Of a stretch of 64,000 nucleotides of DNA, positions 43,743 to 52,126 are shown one piece after another. The translations under genes and the position numbers were made by a program. The DNA lies in contig NZ_FNHN01000004.1 of assembly GCF_900103525.1 (NCBI RefSeq), positions 1 through 64,000 on the forward strand. Reading direction: 5' to 3'. Source of the stretch: Bacillus sp. OK048 (GTDB lineage: Bacteria; Bacillota; Bacilli; Bacillales; Cytobacillaceae). Within the stretch, counting starts at the first letter, position 1. Each line of letters begins with the position of its first letter. The notes beneath the pieces are model-generated. The model worked only from the letters and a program-made list of their open reading frames with translations. It was not told where the DNA came from and ran no database searches.

Positions 43743-44771
43743 CTACGCTTTCTCTGGTCTAAAGTACTCTTTTTGTTTTTTTACAAGGGCCTTTATTTCT
43801 TTAAAACCAACAAACTTCTTCGTCTGCTCATCCCAAAGCCGAAATTTAAGCGAACTTATGCTTGTTGCTAACGAAATCGTTGGAACATTTTGCAAAGGGG
43901 GTATATGATTATGTACCGCTTCAAGCTTATAATTAGGGACCCTTGGACTTAAATGGTGAACATGATGGTAGCCAATATTTCCTGTCAACCATTGCAAGAT
44001 CTTTGGAAGCTTATAAAAGGAACTGCCTTCTACCGCCGCTTTTACATATTCCCAATGCTTATCTTCCTCAAAGTACGAATCCTCAAAGGTGTGCTGCACA
44101 TAAAAGAGCCATATCCCCAATGATCCTGAAATTAGAAAAATGGGGGCTTGCACGAATAGGAATTGCTCCCAGCCTAAAGTCAAACAAAGAATAGCAGATA
44201 TAGTCACTATAGCTACATTTGTTATATACGTGTTCAACCGTTCATTTAATCGTGCACCTTTTCGATTAAAACGGTTTTTAAGCAAAAAAACGTAAATCGG
44301 TCCAAGTCCAAACATAACGAGTGGATTCCGATACATCCGATATTTCAATCTTTTCCATGTTGAAGCTGCTAAGTATTCATCTACTGTGAGGACCCAGATA
44401 TCTCCTGTTCCTCGCTTATCCAAATTACTACTCGTAGCGTGATGGATTGAATGATCATGCTGCCATTGATGGTAGGGGAAAACCGTTAAAATACCCGTTA
44501 TCGTTCCTAGAATCATATTTGCCTTTCTATTTTTAAAAAAGGAGTGATGACAGCAATCATGAAAAATAATGAATGTCCTCACCAAAAATCCAGCTGCTAT
44601 GACTGCGATCCCCAAAGTAAGTATGTATGATAGTGAAAGACTATGATAAGCAAGAATCCACAATAAAACGAAAGGTACTAGAGTGTTTACCAGTTGCCAA
44701 ATACTTGCTCGTAAATTGGATTTTTCATACACTGCGACTTGTTTCCGTAAACTCTTTTGATTTGGTTCCAT
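43743..44771 (-). CDS. des: Acyl-lipid desaturase Des
   Basis: A 342-residue integral membrane desaturase with the three histidine boxes FHDCCHHSFF, HDHSIHHATS and GYHHVHHLSPR, and four or so membrane helices. It aligns closely with the B. subtilis delta-5 phospholipid desaturase, which introduces a double bond into membrane acyl chains after cold shock. I place the start at ATG 44771 (MEPNQKSLRKQVA), with GAAGGG 12 nt upstream; the ATG at 44801 has no ribosome-binding site and would run into the promoter. A DesR-like dyad lies upstream. Confidence 0.94.
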   Translation of the reverse strand: MEPNQKSLRKQVAVYEKSNLRASIWQLVNTLVPFVLLWILAYHSLSLSYILTLGIAVIAAGFLVRTFIIFHDCCHHSFFKNRKANMILGTITGILTVFPYHQWQHDHSIHHATSSNLDKRGTGDIWVLTVDEYLAASTWKRLKYRMYRNPLVMFGLGPIYVFLLKNRFNRKGARLNERLNTYITNVAIVTISAILCLTLGWEQFLFVQAPIFLISGSLGIWLFYVQHTFEDSYFEEDKHWEYVKAAVEGSSFYKLPKILQWLTGNIGYHHVHHLSPRVPNYKLEAVHNHIPPLQNVPTISLATSISSLKFRLWDEQTKKFVGFKEIKALVKKQKEYFRPEKA

Positions 44772-44808
44772 TATTTCTTTAATCCCTTCTTTCATTTTCA
44801 TCCATATC

Positions 44809-44837
44809 TGTCATTGTTAAGACATGACAAATGTCAT
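44809..44837 (-). promoter_or_regulatory. Candidate DesR operator upstream of des
   Basis: ATGACAAATGTCAT (44824-44837) is a 14-bp palindrome, and a further half site TGTCAT (44809-44814) repeats in inverted orientation 9 bp away. TTGTCA (minus strand) could act as the -35. Spaced ATGACA/TGTCAT half sites upstream of des are what an activator such as DesR would need; assignment to DesR is by context. Confidence 0.6.
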
Positions 44838-44856
44838 ATTCCCCTTTTACGCAACA

Positions 44857-44887
44857 GAGGAGAAGCTCGAACTTCGAGCCTCTCCTC
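44857..44887. terminator. Orphan strong hairpin in the des-doxX divergent region
   Basis: GAGGAGAAGCTCGA (44857-44870) pairs with 44874-44887 over 14 positions with one mismatch and a 3-nt loop. It is followed by CCCCTTTT on the plus strand. No gene reads into it from either side, because des and doxX are divergent. Confidence 0.55.
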
Positions 44888-45009
44888 CCCTTTTGGGCAT
44901 GTTTATTTTCTGCTTTCCAAGAAATAATTAACCGTAGTTTTTTAAATTTTTTTATTTTACTCATGGGATGTCCCACCTATTGAATACAAATTACAAAGGA
45001 GGAATGGAC

Positions 45010-45375
45010 ATGAATCATTCGTTAACAACATTCAGTTTAGTCCGATTTGCTGTAGCCTATGTCTTTATCACATCTGGTGTAATGAAATTATTTAGTGTAG
45101 AACTAGCAGAAGTGTTTATCGGTTTAGGTCTGCCTTTTCCAGATATGCTGCTGCATGTTACAGCTTTTTTGGAAATAATCTGTGGGATACTCATATTGCT
45201 AAATCGCAATGTAAAACATGCAGTCATCCCCTTAATTGGAATCATGATTGCAGCCATCTTACTAACAAAGCTGCCACTGCTAAATAGTGGAATTTTATCA
45301 TTTGCTTTCAAAGCAAGATTGGATATTGTCATGCTACTGCTGCTGATTACCTTATATTCCAAATCACCATCATAG
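45010..45375 (+). CDS. DoxX-family membrane protein
   Basis: A 121-residue protein with four predicted membrane helices (about 8-25, 45-62, 68-88, 98-116) and the DoxX pattern RFAVAYVFITSGVMKLF. DoxX-like proteins include quinone-linked subunits and redox accessory proteins, but most small Bacillus members have no known role. ATG 45010 has AAAGGAGG 7 nt upstream; an in-frame ATG at 45004 is too close to that site. Terminator downstream. Confidence 0.85.
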   Translation: MNHSLTTFSLVRFAVAYVFITSGVMKLFSVELAEVFIGLGLPFPDMLLHVTAFLEIICGILILLNRNVKHAVIPLIGIMIAAILLTKLPLLNSGILSFAFKARLDIVMLLLLITLYSKSPS

Positions 45376-45380
45376 GTTTT

Positions 45381-45417
45381 AACCAGATTGGTTGCAATCA
45401 ATCTGGTTTATTTTTAT
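45381..45417 (+). terminator. doxX terminator
   Basis: AACCAGATTG (45381-45390) and CAATCTGGTT (45399-45408) form a 10-bp stem, followed by TATTTTTAT. Confidence 0.9.
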
Positions 45418-45440
45418 GATAAAATAAGTGGAGGAAGGGA

Positions 45441-46535
45441 GTGATCATTATTTTGCTAAAAGAAAAGGTACGTTCGCTTCCCTCCACCCCAGGGGTTTAT
45501 TTAATGAAAGATTCCCAAGGTTTGATTATTTACGTAGGAAAAGCCAAAAATCTGAAGCGGCGAGTTCAATCCTACTTTCAACAGTCCAAGAACCATCCTC
45601 AAAAGATTATCAAGCTTGTTCACAATATAAAGGATTTTGATTACATTTTGACCGATACCGAATTTGAGGCATTTATGCTGGAATGTAAATTAATCAGGGA
45701 AAGAAAACCATTATTTAATAAAATGATGAAAAGCCCACAAGCCTACAATTATATCGTCTTTGAAATGAATCAATCATTTCGAACCTTTGAAATAACAAGT
45801 ACCAAACATGAACGGGATGGAAGGATTTATTTTGGTCCATATCCAAGTAAGAATAGAGTTGAACAAGCGATTTTTGGAATCAAAGAATCCTTTAATATAC
45901 TTTGTAGCACCAACAAGAAAAGCAATTCTCCTTGCTTAAACTATTCCTTAGGTTTGTGTATGGGCATGTGTCGAGGCGGTCCTGCAATTAAGGAGTATAA
46001 TAAAATACTAGACAACATCATCTCCTTACTTTCAGGCGGGGATATGAGCATTCTCGAAGAAATGAAGAAGCGAATGGCAGCTGCTTCTGAAAATTTTGAT
46101 TTCGAGACCGCTGCAAAGTATCGGGATAGGATTGAGGCGATTTCCTTTTTGATTAAAAAAGGTAAGGTCCTTGATTTTACAGAGAAGAATAAAAACATCG
46201 TAGTTCTTGAAAATTTAAGTGAGGAAACCTACAAGCTATTTCTCATAAAACGAAACCAAATCCTTTTTAGTGAAAAATTCACCCCAGAGAATGTAGCAGT
46301 CGAAGAACATGCTACTCGAATTAAGAATTATTTTAAGCAGGATGCCCTCTCTCCCAACCGTGAAGTGAGCAAAGATGAAATCGATCAAGCACAAATTATT
46401 TATCGCTACTTAAAAGGCAGTCATTGCAGCTATTTTGTGATTCCTGATAAATGGCTTCAGAAAAAGACGAATGCCAGCCTTGAAAAGGCAGTTATCAAGT
46501 TATTTAATCATAAAAGCCCTCAATTGTCATATTAG
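45441..46535 (+). CDS. Short UvrC-like GIY-YIG endonuclease
   Basis: A 364-residue protein equivalent to the N-terminal half of UvrC. GIY-YIG nuclease: GVYLMKDSQGLIIYVGKAKNL with the conserved Arg in LKRRVQSYF (residues 15-45). Cys-rich segment CLNYSLGLCMGMCRG (about 170). UVR motif NFDFETAAKYRDRIEAI (about 215-240). The RNase H-like endonuclease and HhH domains of full UvrC (about 600 residues) are absent, and the gene ends cleanly at a terminator. It is comparable in idea to the E. coli Cho nuclease, which makes the 3' incision in excision repair. GTG 45441 has GGAGG 6 nt upstream. Confidence 0.85.
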   Translation: MIIILLKEKVRSLPSTPGVYLMKDSQGLIIYVGKAKNLKRRVQSYFQQSKNHPQKIIKLVHNIKDFDYILTDTEFEAFMLECKLIRERKPLFNKMMKSPQAYNYIVFEMNQSFRTFEITSTKHERDGRIYFGPYPSKNRVEQAIFGIKESFNILCSTNKKSNSPCLNYSLGLCMGMCRGGPAIKEYNKILDNIISLLSGGDMSILEEMKKRMAAASENFDFETAAKYRDRIEAISFLIKKGKVLDFTEKNKNIVVLENLSEETYKLFLIKRNQILFSEKFTPENVAVEEHATRIKNYFKQDALSPNREVSKDEIDQAQIIYRYLKGSHCSYFVIPDKWLQKKTNASLEKAVIKLFNHKSPQLSY

Positions 46536-46548
46536 ACATTGAGGGCTT
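46512..46548. terminator. Bidirectional terminator
   Basis: AAAGCCCTCAATTGTC and GACATTGAGGGCTTT pair around an ATATTA loop. The UvrC-like gene stop codon lies in the structure, and the methyltransferase gene ends 3 bp beyond it. Confidence 0.88.
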
Positions 46549-46550
46549 TC

Positions 46551-47159
46551 TTAATAAGCCAGCCGATAAATTAAAAATCGTTCATTGGGATTATGTTCGT
46601 ATAAACCGGGAAGCTGAATTTCCTCGATTAGTTCAAAGACGGTATGGTTTTCTAAAAAATAGATATAATCTTCAGATGGATAATATAGTATTACGTCTAC
46701 TTCTCGTTTGAAATTTTCTACCGAAGCTAAAATATGATCAATGACTTTCCAAAAGATCGGGATTGTAAATGGGTTAAAAAAATAAAAACGATTATCTAAA
46801 GGAGTAATTTCATATTTTTCTGCTAAGCAGCAGTGAAATTGAATTTTGTCCTTGCCATTTTTATATTTCTTTACATAACTATTCTGGTTTTCAATTGCTT
46901 CCTGATAGAGAGTCTCGTTCATCTCTACTCCGGCAACAGAAGCTTGGAAGAAGCGATGAATGTAGAAGTTTAATCTTCCTTTTCCACAGCCAAAATCAAC
47001 AATATGATCGCTGCTAGTCAATTGATAACGAGCAAATAGTAGTTCAAGTGCACTATAGGGAGTGGCCTCATACCGGTGATAATGGAAAGACTTATTATAT
47101 CCCCTATGGTCTCCGCCAGTTTTTATGTTCAACAATTCATCGTAATTAAGTACTCTCAT
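46551..47159 (-). CDS. Class I SAM-dependent methyltransferase
   Basis: A 202-residue protein with SAM motif I in DHIVDFGCGKGRLNFYIHR (about residue 57), a motif II-like acid in VAGVEMNETLYQEA, and a motif IV region RFYFFNPFTIPIFWKVID. Substrate unknown. It starts 22 bp after the CtaG-like gene and is the last gene on the strand of the ba3 oxidase operon, so cotranscription is likely, but a role in oxidase maturation is only a guess. Confidence 0.82.
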   Translation of the reverse strand: MRVLNYDELLNIKTGGDHRGYNKSFHYHRYEATPYSALELLFARYQLTSSDHIVDFGCGKGRLNFYIHRFFQASVAGVEMNETLYQEAIENQNSYVKKYKNGKDKIQFHCCLAEKYEITPLDNRFYFFNPFTIPIFWKVIDHILASVENFKREVDVILYYPSEDYIYFLENHTVFELIEEIQLPGLYEHNPNERFLIYRLAY

Positions 47160-47181
47160 TTATAATCTCCTGCCTGCCCTC

Positions 47182-47739
47182 TCATTCATAAGCCGAAGGG
47201 TCAATAAAAAAGTTATAGCCCAAATAGACGATCATACCGATTGCAGTCAGTAAAAATGCCCATCCAAGTGTTACTTGTTCTATTACTAGATAGTTATTAC
47301 ATAATTGTACAGGTGACCAAATATATAACCATCCCAAGCCAATAAATAGAATGGTAAAACTAATAATAATCGCATTTTTCCCAACAGGTTTGAGTTTTTT
47401 CCAACTGTCCCTTAAAGGTATTCCAGCTAAAAATGGTATACTGATAAATTTAAATCCTTCTACAATCTGAGAAGTTAATGCTTCATCCATTGATCGCGGT
47501 AACATCCAGTATACCATGATGATGACAAATAATGTAATTCCTGGAACCCCATTACGATTCCACTTCTCAAAAAATCCCGGAAATTTGGTTTGAAAAAATT
47601 TTGCCATTAAGAACCCTGAAATCACCAGCATCGGCATTTGCATATGCATATGAATGACCATTAAGGATTCCATGAAATCTGCAACAGGGGGAATAACTAA
47701 GAAAATGAATAAAAGTAAGCCATAAAATGACTGATTCAT
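47182..47739 (-). CDS. Multi-helix membrane protein, CtaG-like, of the ba3 oxidase cluster
   Basis: A 185-residue protein with five or so membrane helices. The segment VIHMHMQMPMLVISGFLMAKFF recalls the HMxQHxLLxxxxPPLLxxG pattern of the caa3 assembly factor CtaG (copper delivery), but the protein is shorter and the similarity is weak. It begins 4 bp after the Sco gene. Its position next to a copper chaperone and the oxidase supports an assembly role. I would treat it as a conserved protein of unknown function until a profile search is run. Confidence 0.6.
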   Translation of the reverse strand: MNQSFYGLLLFIFLVIPPVADFMESLMVIHMHMQMPMLVISGFLMAKFFQTKFPGFFEKWNRNGVPGITLFVIIMVYWMLPRSMDEALTSQIVEGFKFISIPFLAGIPLRDSWKKLKPVGKNAIIISFTILFIGLGWLYIWSPVQLCNNYLVIEQVTLGWAFLLTAIGMIVYLGYNFFIDPSAYE

Positions 47740-47742
47740 AGT

Positions 47743-48375
47743 CTATTCCTCCCCTTTGTTTTCTAAGATTTTAGCAACCTTTTGAGCAGCTTCATCGATT
47801 TTTTTATAGTCCATTACATCAGCCAGTCTACCTTTTTTATCTACTAAATAAAAAGCAGAATTATGGGCAAAATTTCCGTTATCATCTGGGATTACAATGA
47901 CCCCAAATGCTTTTAATAAAGAATCTAACTCATCCTGGTTTGGAATCCTGGCCATCCGCCAGGTTTCACCATCGCTTTTAAAAAAGTCTTTGTATTTGTT
48001 TAAAACAGCCGGTGTATCTCTTTCAGGATCGAAGCTTATGCTTAGAAAAACAATTTCTTCACCTTTAACTCCACTCGGCAGTTTATCGTACACTTGCTTC
48101 ATGTTATATTCTAATTCGGGACAAACAGTGGTACAGGATGTATAGAGAAATGTAATAAATACATATTTATCTTCAAATTCAGTTATAGAATATTTTTTTC
48201 CCATACTGTCCTCAAGGGTAACTTCAGGGAAATTAGGTTGATCCTCTTTTAGCTGCTGTACTCTGGCAGTTTCAGCAGTAAATGCCGTGAATCCATCGGT
48301 TCCGATATAAAACAATCCAATTCCAAATACTATTACAAGAAAAAATGAGATTTTCGTATACCTATTCTTGATCAT
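47743..48375 (-). CDS. Sco1/SenC-type copper chaperone
   Basis: A 210-residue membrane-anchored thioredoxin-fold protein. An N-terminal helix (ISFFLVIVFGIGLFYIG) anchors it outside the membrane. The copper site is C-x3-C in LYTSCTTVCPELE plus the distal His in NGNFAHNSAFYLVD. Sco proteins load or reduce the CuA centre of oxidase subunit II. I start at ATG 48375 (MIKNRYTKIS), with GGAAGTGA 6 nt before it. A terminator-like hairpin separates it from cbaA. Confidence 0.92.
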   Translation of the reverse strand: MIKNRYTKISFFLVIVFGIGLFYIGTDGFTAFTAETARVQQLKEDQPNFPEVTLEDSMGKKYSITEFEDKYVFITFLYTSCTTVCPELEYNMKQVYDKLPSGVKGEEIVFLSISFDPERDTPAVLNKYKDFFKSDGETWRMARIPNQDELDSLLKAFGVIVIPDDNGNFAHNSAFYLVDKKGRLADVMDYKKIDEAAQKVAKILENKGEE

Positions 48376-48404
48376 AGTGATCACTTCCAAATTTGTTTTA
48401 GTAG

Positions 48405-48438
48405 AATAAAAAGATAGCCCAAGCACTTTGAGCTATCT
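48405..48438 (-). terminator. Terminator or attenuator between cbaA and sco
   Basis: AGATAGC (48412-48418) and GCTATCT (48432-48438) form a 7-bp stem, followed on the minus strand by TTTTTATT. It lies inside the operon, so it may lower expression of the assembly genes relative to the subunits. Confidence 0.65.
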
Positions 48439-48450
48439 CCTTTCGTCAAA

Positions 48451-50139
48451 TCACCAAGTTTTAAATGGTGGTGATCCTGGAGGTGCATTTACGATAAATT
48501 CTGTAAGCGGGATTACATATGCCATTGCTACTACGATTAACATGATAACAATCCATATACCCCAACGCTCTGTCCAATAAGGAGTTTTTGATGCGTTCTC
48601 TTCTTCTTCGGCAATTGGGAATTCTGTATCACCTTTTGGTGCAAAGAACATCATATTGAATACGGCGTACACTTGAAGAATAACACCGATAATTAACAAC
48701 GTACCGCCAACTGCTAATAACATCAAATATGGGTCCCAGCCTAATGCTGTTGCATGATCGCCATAAGTTGTGTAAGAGGTTCTTCTTGGTGAACCAAGTA
48801 ATCCAACGTAGTGCATAGCACCAGACATACAGATCATACCAACTGTCCAAATCCATGTTTGGATAACACCTAATCGATTGATTTGTGGTGTTAATACGCG
48901 ATTTGAAATATAAGGAACCAACCAATAACTAATTCCAAAAAATGTCATTACGACTGACATACCTAATGTTAAGTGGAAATGTCCAACCACCCACATGGTA
49001 TTATGGACGACTTGGTTGAGTTGATTGGTACTTTGAACAATACCACCTGCACCAGCAGGAATAAAGGCAAGCATTGCAATAAATGGTGCTAGGAAACGAA
49101 CATCGCCCCAAGGCATTTTCTTATACCAGCCGATTAATCCTTTTCCGCCTTTTCTTCTAGCCGTACGCTCAAATACGGCGAATAGTGCAAATGCTGTCAT
49201 AAGTGATGGGAAGCCAATGGCCAAACTCATAAATACGTGCATAAATTTAACGACTGCATTAATACCCGGGTCAATGATTTGGTGATGGAATCCACCAGTG
49301 ATGTTCATAATGACTAAAGCGATAATAACCACACGTGTTAATGTATCACTCCAGCGCTTACCGCCGATCACTTTTGGTACCACTACGTACCAGGCAGAAA
49401 CAGCTGTTAAATACCAGATATTAACCAATGTGTGTCCAAAAGCCCAGAACAGTGTACGAGCGACCATTACATTGATTGTGTCGACCCAGCCAAATACCCA
49501 TGGAAGAATCATAAATAATACTTCAACTGCTACGAACATTAGAGCGAAAAATAATAGAACGAATACACCAGTTGCAAAGTAAGATAGGATTGGAACATGT
49601 TGCCCTTTATGATTTTTTCTCCAATTCGCTACTTGGATAAATGCTCCAATACAGCACAACCAAACACCAACTACGATTAATGCTAAACCAATATAGAATA
49701 CTGGATGTGCAGCCATCGGCGGATAGAAGGTGTACATAACCGATGCTTCATTCATTAAGATTGGAATGATGGCTAAAACAAACCCGACCAACTTCACAAA
49801 GAAACCTACCCAAGCGAGCTTTCTTACTTTTGGAAGAAGTCCCCCTAAATTATGTGAAAGTGCTGCATAAAAGTATCCAATGGTAAAGAAGGCTGTTAAC
49901 ACGAGGATTAGCAATAATCCATGTGCCGTTAGTACTTGGTAATAATTAAACCAAGTTGGCAATTCTAACAATCCTGCTCTATTTAATCCTTGTAATAATC
50001 CTAAAAATCCACCAACTAGTAATGCGATAAATGCAACAGCTATATATGATTTCGATAATTTTGCATCCTCTGGGTAAAATCCTAGCAGTTTATTCGCTTT
50101 ATCTTTGAAACCTGTTTTTAAATCTGCTTCCATTTTCAT
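48451..50139 (-). CDS. cbaA: ba3-type cytochrome c oxidase subunit I (B family)
   Basis: A 562-residue heme-copper oxidase subunit I with about 13 membrane helices. The low-spin heme ligand is in QVLTAHGLLLILVLT. The CuB/cross-link region reads ARTLFWAFGHTLVNIWYL, and the high-spin and low-spin heme ligands are in WVVGHFHLTLGMS. Lack of the A-family HPEVY and D-channel residues marks it as a B-family (Thermus ba3/Geobacillus CbaA-like) enzyme. It reduces O2 at the membrane with high affinity. Gene order IIa-II-I-Sco agrees. B. subtilis lacks this oxidase. Confidence 0.93.
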   Translation of the reverse strand: MKMEADLKTGFKDKANKLLGFYPEDAKLSKSYIAVAFIALLVGGFLGLLQGLNRAGLLELPTWFNYYQVLTAHGLLLILVLTAFFTIGYFYAALSHNLGGLLPKVRKLAWVGFFVKLVGFVLAIIPILMNEASVMYTFYPPMAAHPVFYIGLALIVVGVWLCCIGAFIQVANWRKNHKGQHVPILSYFATGVFVLLFFALMFVAVEVLFMILPWVFGWVDTINVMVARTLFWAFGHTLVNIWYLTAVSAWYVVVPKVIGGKRWSDTLTRVVIIALVIMNITGGFHHQIIDPGINAVVKFMHVFMSLAIGFPSLMTAFALFAVFERTARRKGGKGLIGWYKKMPWGDVRFLAPFIAMLAFIPAGAGGIVQSTNQLNQVVHNTMWVVGHFHLTLGMSVVMTFFGISYWLVPYISNRVLTPQINRLGVIQTWIWTVGMICMSGAMHYVGLLGSPRRTSYTTYGDHATALGWDPYLMLLAVGGTLLIIGVILQVYAVFNMMFFAPKGDTEFPIAEEEENASKTPYWTERWGIWIVIMLIVVAMAYVIPLTEFIVNAPPGSPPFKTW

Positions 50140-50152
50140 CTATTATCCCCCC

Positions 50153-50620
50153 TTATTTTACCGTAATCGTTGTGCTCATTACTTGGTGACCAGCACCACA
50201 ATATTCATTACAGATAACTAAATAATTTCCTGCATTAGCAAATGTTTGTGTAATTTTTTGAATATGACCTGGCATAACCATTGCATTGATATTTGTTCCA
50301 GCAACTTCAAATCCGTGAACGACATCTTTTGACGTTAAGATGAACGTAACCTTTGCTCCAGCAGGGATTTCAATCTTGTTTGGAGTGAAACCAAACGCTT
50401 GTAACGTCATGACGACTTCATATTCATTGTCGCCTATTTCTTTTATACCAGGGTGATCGAATGGTGCTGTTTGATCCACCTTCTGCGGGTCAATCGTTTC
50501 CATATTACTTGGCGGTCCCATTCCCAAGGCAAATGCTTGGTATCCAGTAATTAGCATGAATCCCATAATGATTCCAAAACTTATCGTAAGCCAGATTTTT
50601 TCATCTAAGTGCATTTTCAT
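50153..50620 (-). CDS. cbaB: ba3-type cytochrome c oxidase subunit II
   Basis: A 155-residue protein with one N-terminal membrane anchor (IWLTISFGIIMGFMLITGYQ) and an extracytoplasmic cupredoxin domain. The CuA ligands are in VHGFEV and CNEYCGAGHQVM (two Cys, His, Met). It accepts electrons from a c-type cytochrome and passes them to subunit I. It starts 12 bp after the subunit IIa stop codon, with GGGGG before the ATG. Confidence 0.95.
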   Translation of the reverse strand: MKMHLDEKIWLTISFGIIMGFMLITGYQAFALGMGPPSNMETIDPQKVDQTAPFDHPGIKEIGDNEYEVVMTLQAFGFTPNKIEIPAGAKVTFILTSKDVVHGFEVAGTNINAMVMPGHIQKITQTFANAGNYLVICNEYCGAGHQVMSTTITVK

Positions 50621-50632
50621 CTTTATCCCCCC

Positions 50633-50782
50633 TTAAAATCTTGCCATATATAGTCCATATAGTACTGCATAAGTTGCAACAATAACGACTCCAACCACGG
50701 TTACGGAAATCCAAGTTCCCTTTAATGGTGCTTCGACTTCCTTACTCTCTTTTTTATTGGAATTATCTTTTGTAGCTCCCAT
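50633..50782 (-). CDS. Cytochrome c oxidase subunit IIa (CoxIIa family)
   Basis: A 49-residue single-helix protein: a charged N-terminus (MGATKDNSNKKESKEVEAP) and the helix GTWISVTVVGVVIVATYAVL, ending YGLYMARF. Thermus ba3 oxidase has a small subunit IIa of this type that replaces the first helix of canonical subunit II. It is the first gene of the operon and easily missed. GGGGG lies 10 nt before the ATG, and a candidate Fnr-dependent promoter lies about 30 bp upstream. Confidence 0.85.
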   Translation of the reverse strand: MGATKDNSNKKESKEVEAPLKGTWISVTVVGVVIVATYAVLYGLYMARF

Positions 50783-50817
50783 TGAAACATCTACCCCCTT
50801 AATTTGTTCTTACTTAT

Positions 50818-50860
50818 ATAATAATTGCGAAGCATTCTCACTGAAGTGAACTGAATCACA
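50818..50860 (-). promoter_or_regulatory. Candidate Fnr-activated promoter of the ba3 operon
   Basis: The minus strand reads TGTGATTCAGTTCACT (50860-50845), an exact fit to the B. subtilis Fnr box TGTGA-N6-TCACT. A -10 TATTAT (50823-50818) predicts a start near 50811, which puts the box at -41.5, the position of a class II activator. No good -35 is present, as expected for an activated promoter. Confidence 0.65.
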
Positions 50861-51054
50861 TAATTGAGAACGGAATAACATGAAAATCAACCGAAACTTT
50901 TATTTCAGTCTTCTATTTAACGAGCCGCCAATAAACTAAAATCAACTTTTTCAAGCCTTGTAGAATTAAAATTTAAAATTGCAAAATAGTAATTATTTAG
51001 ATTAGAAAAAGTGACGAAATTATGAACGATGATAAAATGCGTCTAAGAATTTTC

Positions 51055-51092
51055 AAAAAAAATAGCTGCCCCCACTACACAGGGACAGCTAA
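51055..51092 (-). terminator. ctaB terminator
   Basis: TAGCTGCCCCC (from 51063) pairs with AGGGACAGCTA (to 51091), with mismatches. On the minus strand it is followed by eight T residues. Confidence 0.88.
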
Positions 51093-51114
51093 CTTAAATT
51101 CTATTTCAGACTAA

Positions 51115-52038
51115 TTATATAGGCAATGTGACAATTATCATCAAGACGAACAAAATCGTTACATAATTTACAGAATAAAGAAAAATTACATGAGCCCACT
51201 TTAGATCGTCTTTCGTAAAAAACCCATAAATACTGGCAACTAACCAGCCAATATTTAGTAATGTTGCAATGACAATAAATGGTGTACCCAGCGGTGATAA
51301 GAAAAAAGGTAAAGGAAGCAGGCATGCCACATAGACAACAATTTGCCTTTTCGTTATTTTAAATCCGCGGACAACTGGCAGCATCGCAACACCTGCTGCT
51401 TTATATTCTTTACACTTCTTCATAGCAATCGCAAAGGTGTGCGGCATTTGAAAAATAAAGATGATTAGAAATAATATAATCGGGATTAAATGGAAACCTG
51501 ATTCAATGGCAGTCCACCCGATTAATGGAGTAACGGCACCTGAAACACTGCCAATGAGTGTATTAAAAGTGTATCTTCTTTTAGACCACATCGTATACAG
51601 GAATACATAGGTGAACCAACCAATGAATCCATAAATGGCTGCTTCAAGAGTCGTAAACAGAAGAAGAATAAATCCAATGATCGTAAAAACAATCCCCATT
51701 GTTAAAACAACTTTTAATGGTATATTTCCTGTTACAGTTGGTCGTTTTTTGGTTCTCTCCATTATTGTATCTATATCAACATCATACCAATTATTAAGGA
51801 TAAGTGCTCCTGCCATAACCATTGTACTTCCTACTATCGTTAACAAAAAAACTCCCCAGTGGGTGCTAAAGGATGTTTCCGTAAAATAAAGAGCTAGCCA
51901 AAACCCTGTAAACACAGGCAGAACATTTGCAACCAAGACCCTAGCTTTAAAAAGTGATATTAAATCAGCTATGATGGTAGAGGTATTCTGTTTGTCTAAG
52001 AAAGCCTTCTGAATAGAAGATGCCTCATTTTTATTCAT
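51115..52038 (-). CDS. ctaB: Protoheme IX farnesyltransferase (heme O synthase)
   Basis: A 307-residue UbiA-superfamily prenyltransferase with about nine membrane helices. It has the prenyl-diphosphate/Mg motif ALILNNWYDVDIDTIMERTKKRP and a second FQMPHTFAIAMKKCKEYKAAG. It adds the farnesyl chain that turns heme B into heme O, needed for the oxidase encoded next door. GGGGG precedes the ATG. It lies upstream of the oxidase genes on the same strand but ends in a strong terminator, so it is a separate unit. A second ctaB may exist with the caa3 cluster. Confidence 0.93.
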   Translation of the reverse strand: MNKNEASSIQKAFLDKQNTSTIIADLISLFKARVLVANVLPVFTGFWLALYFTETSFSTHWGVFLLTIVGSTMVMAGALILNNWYDVDIDTIMERTKKRPTVTGNIPLKVVLTMGIVFTIIGFILLLFTTLEAAIYGFIGWFTYVFLYTMWSKRRYTFNTLIGSVSGAVTPLIGWTAIESGFHLIPIILFLIIFIFQMPHTFAIAMKKCKEYKAAGVAMLPVVRGFKITKRQIVVYVACLLPLPFFLSPLGTPFIVIATLLNIGWLVASIYGFFTKDDLKWAHVIFLYSVNYVTILFVLMIIVTLPI

Positions 52039-52126
52039 TAAAAAATACCCCCAAGTTTAAACCCTTTTGAACCATTAAACCATAAACCTAAGGCTTATTA
52101 CATTGATTTGCATCACTTGAGAATAT

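Noticed and set aside
44779..44976. 65-codon minus-strand ORF upstream of des
   Set aside because: It crosses the long hairpin and the DesR-like dyad and has no ribosome-binding site; it is better explained as the des control region.
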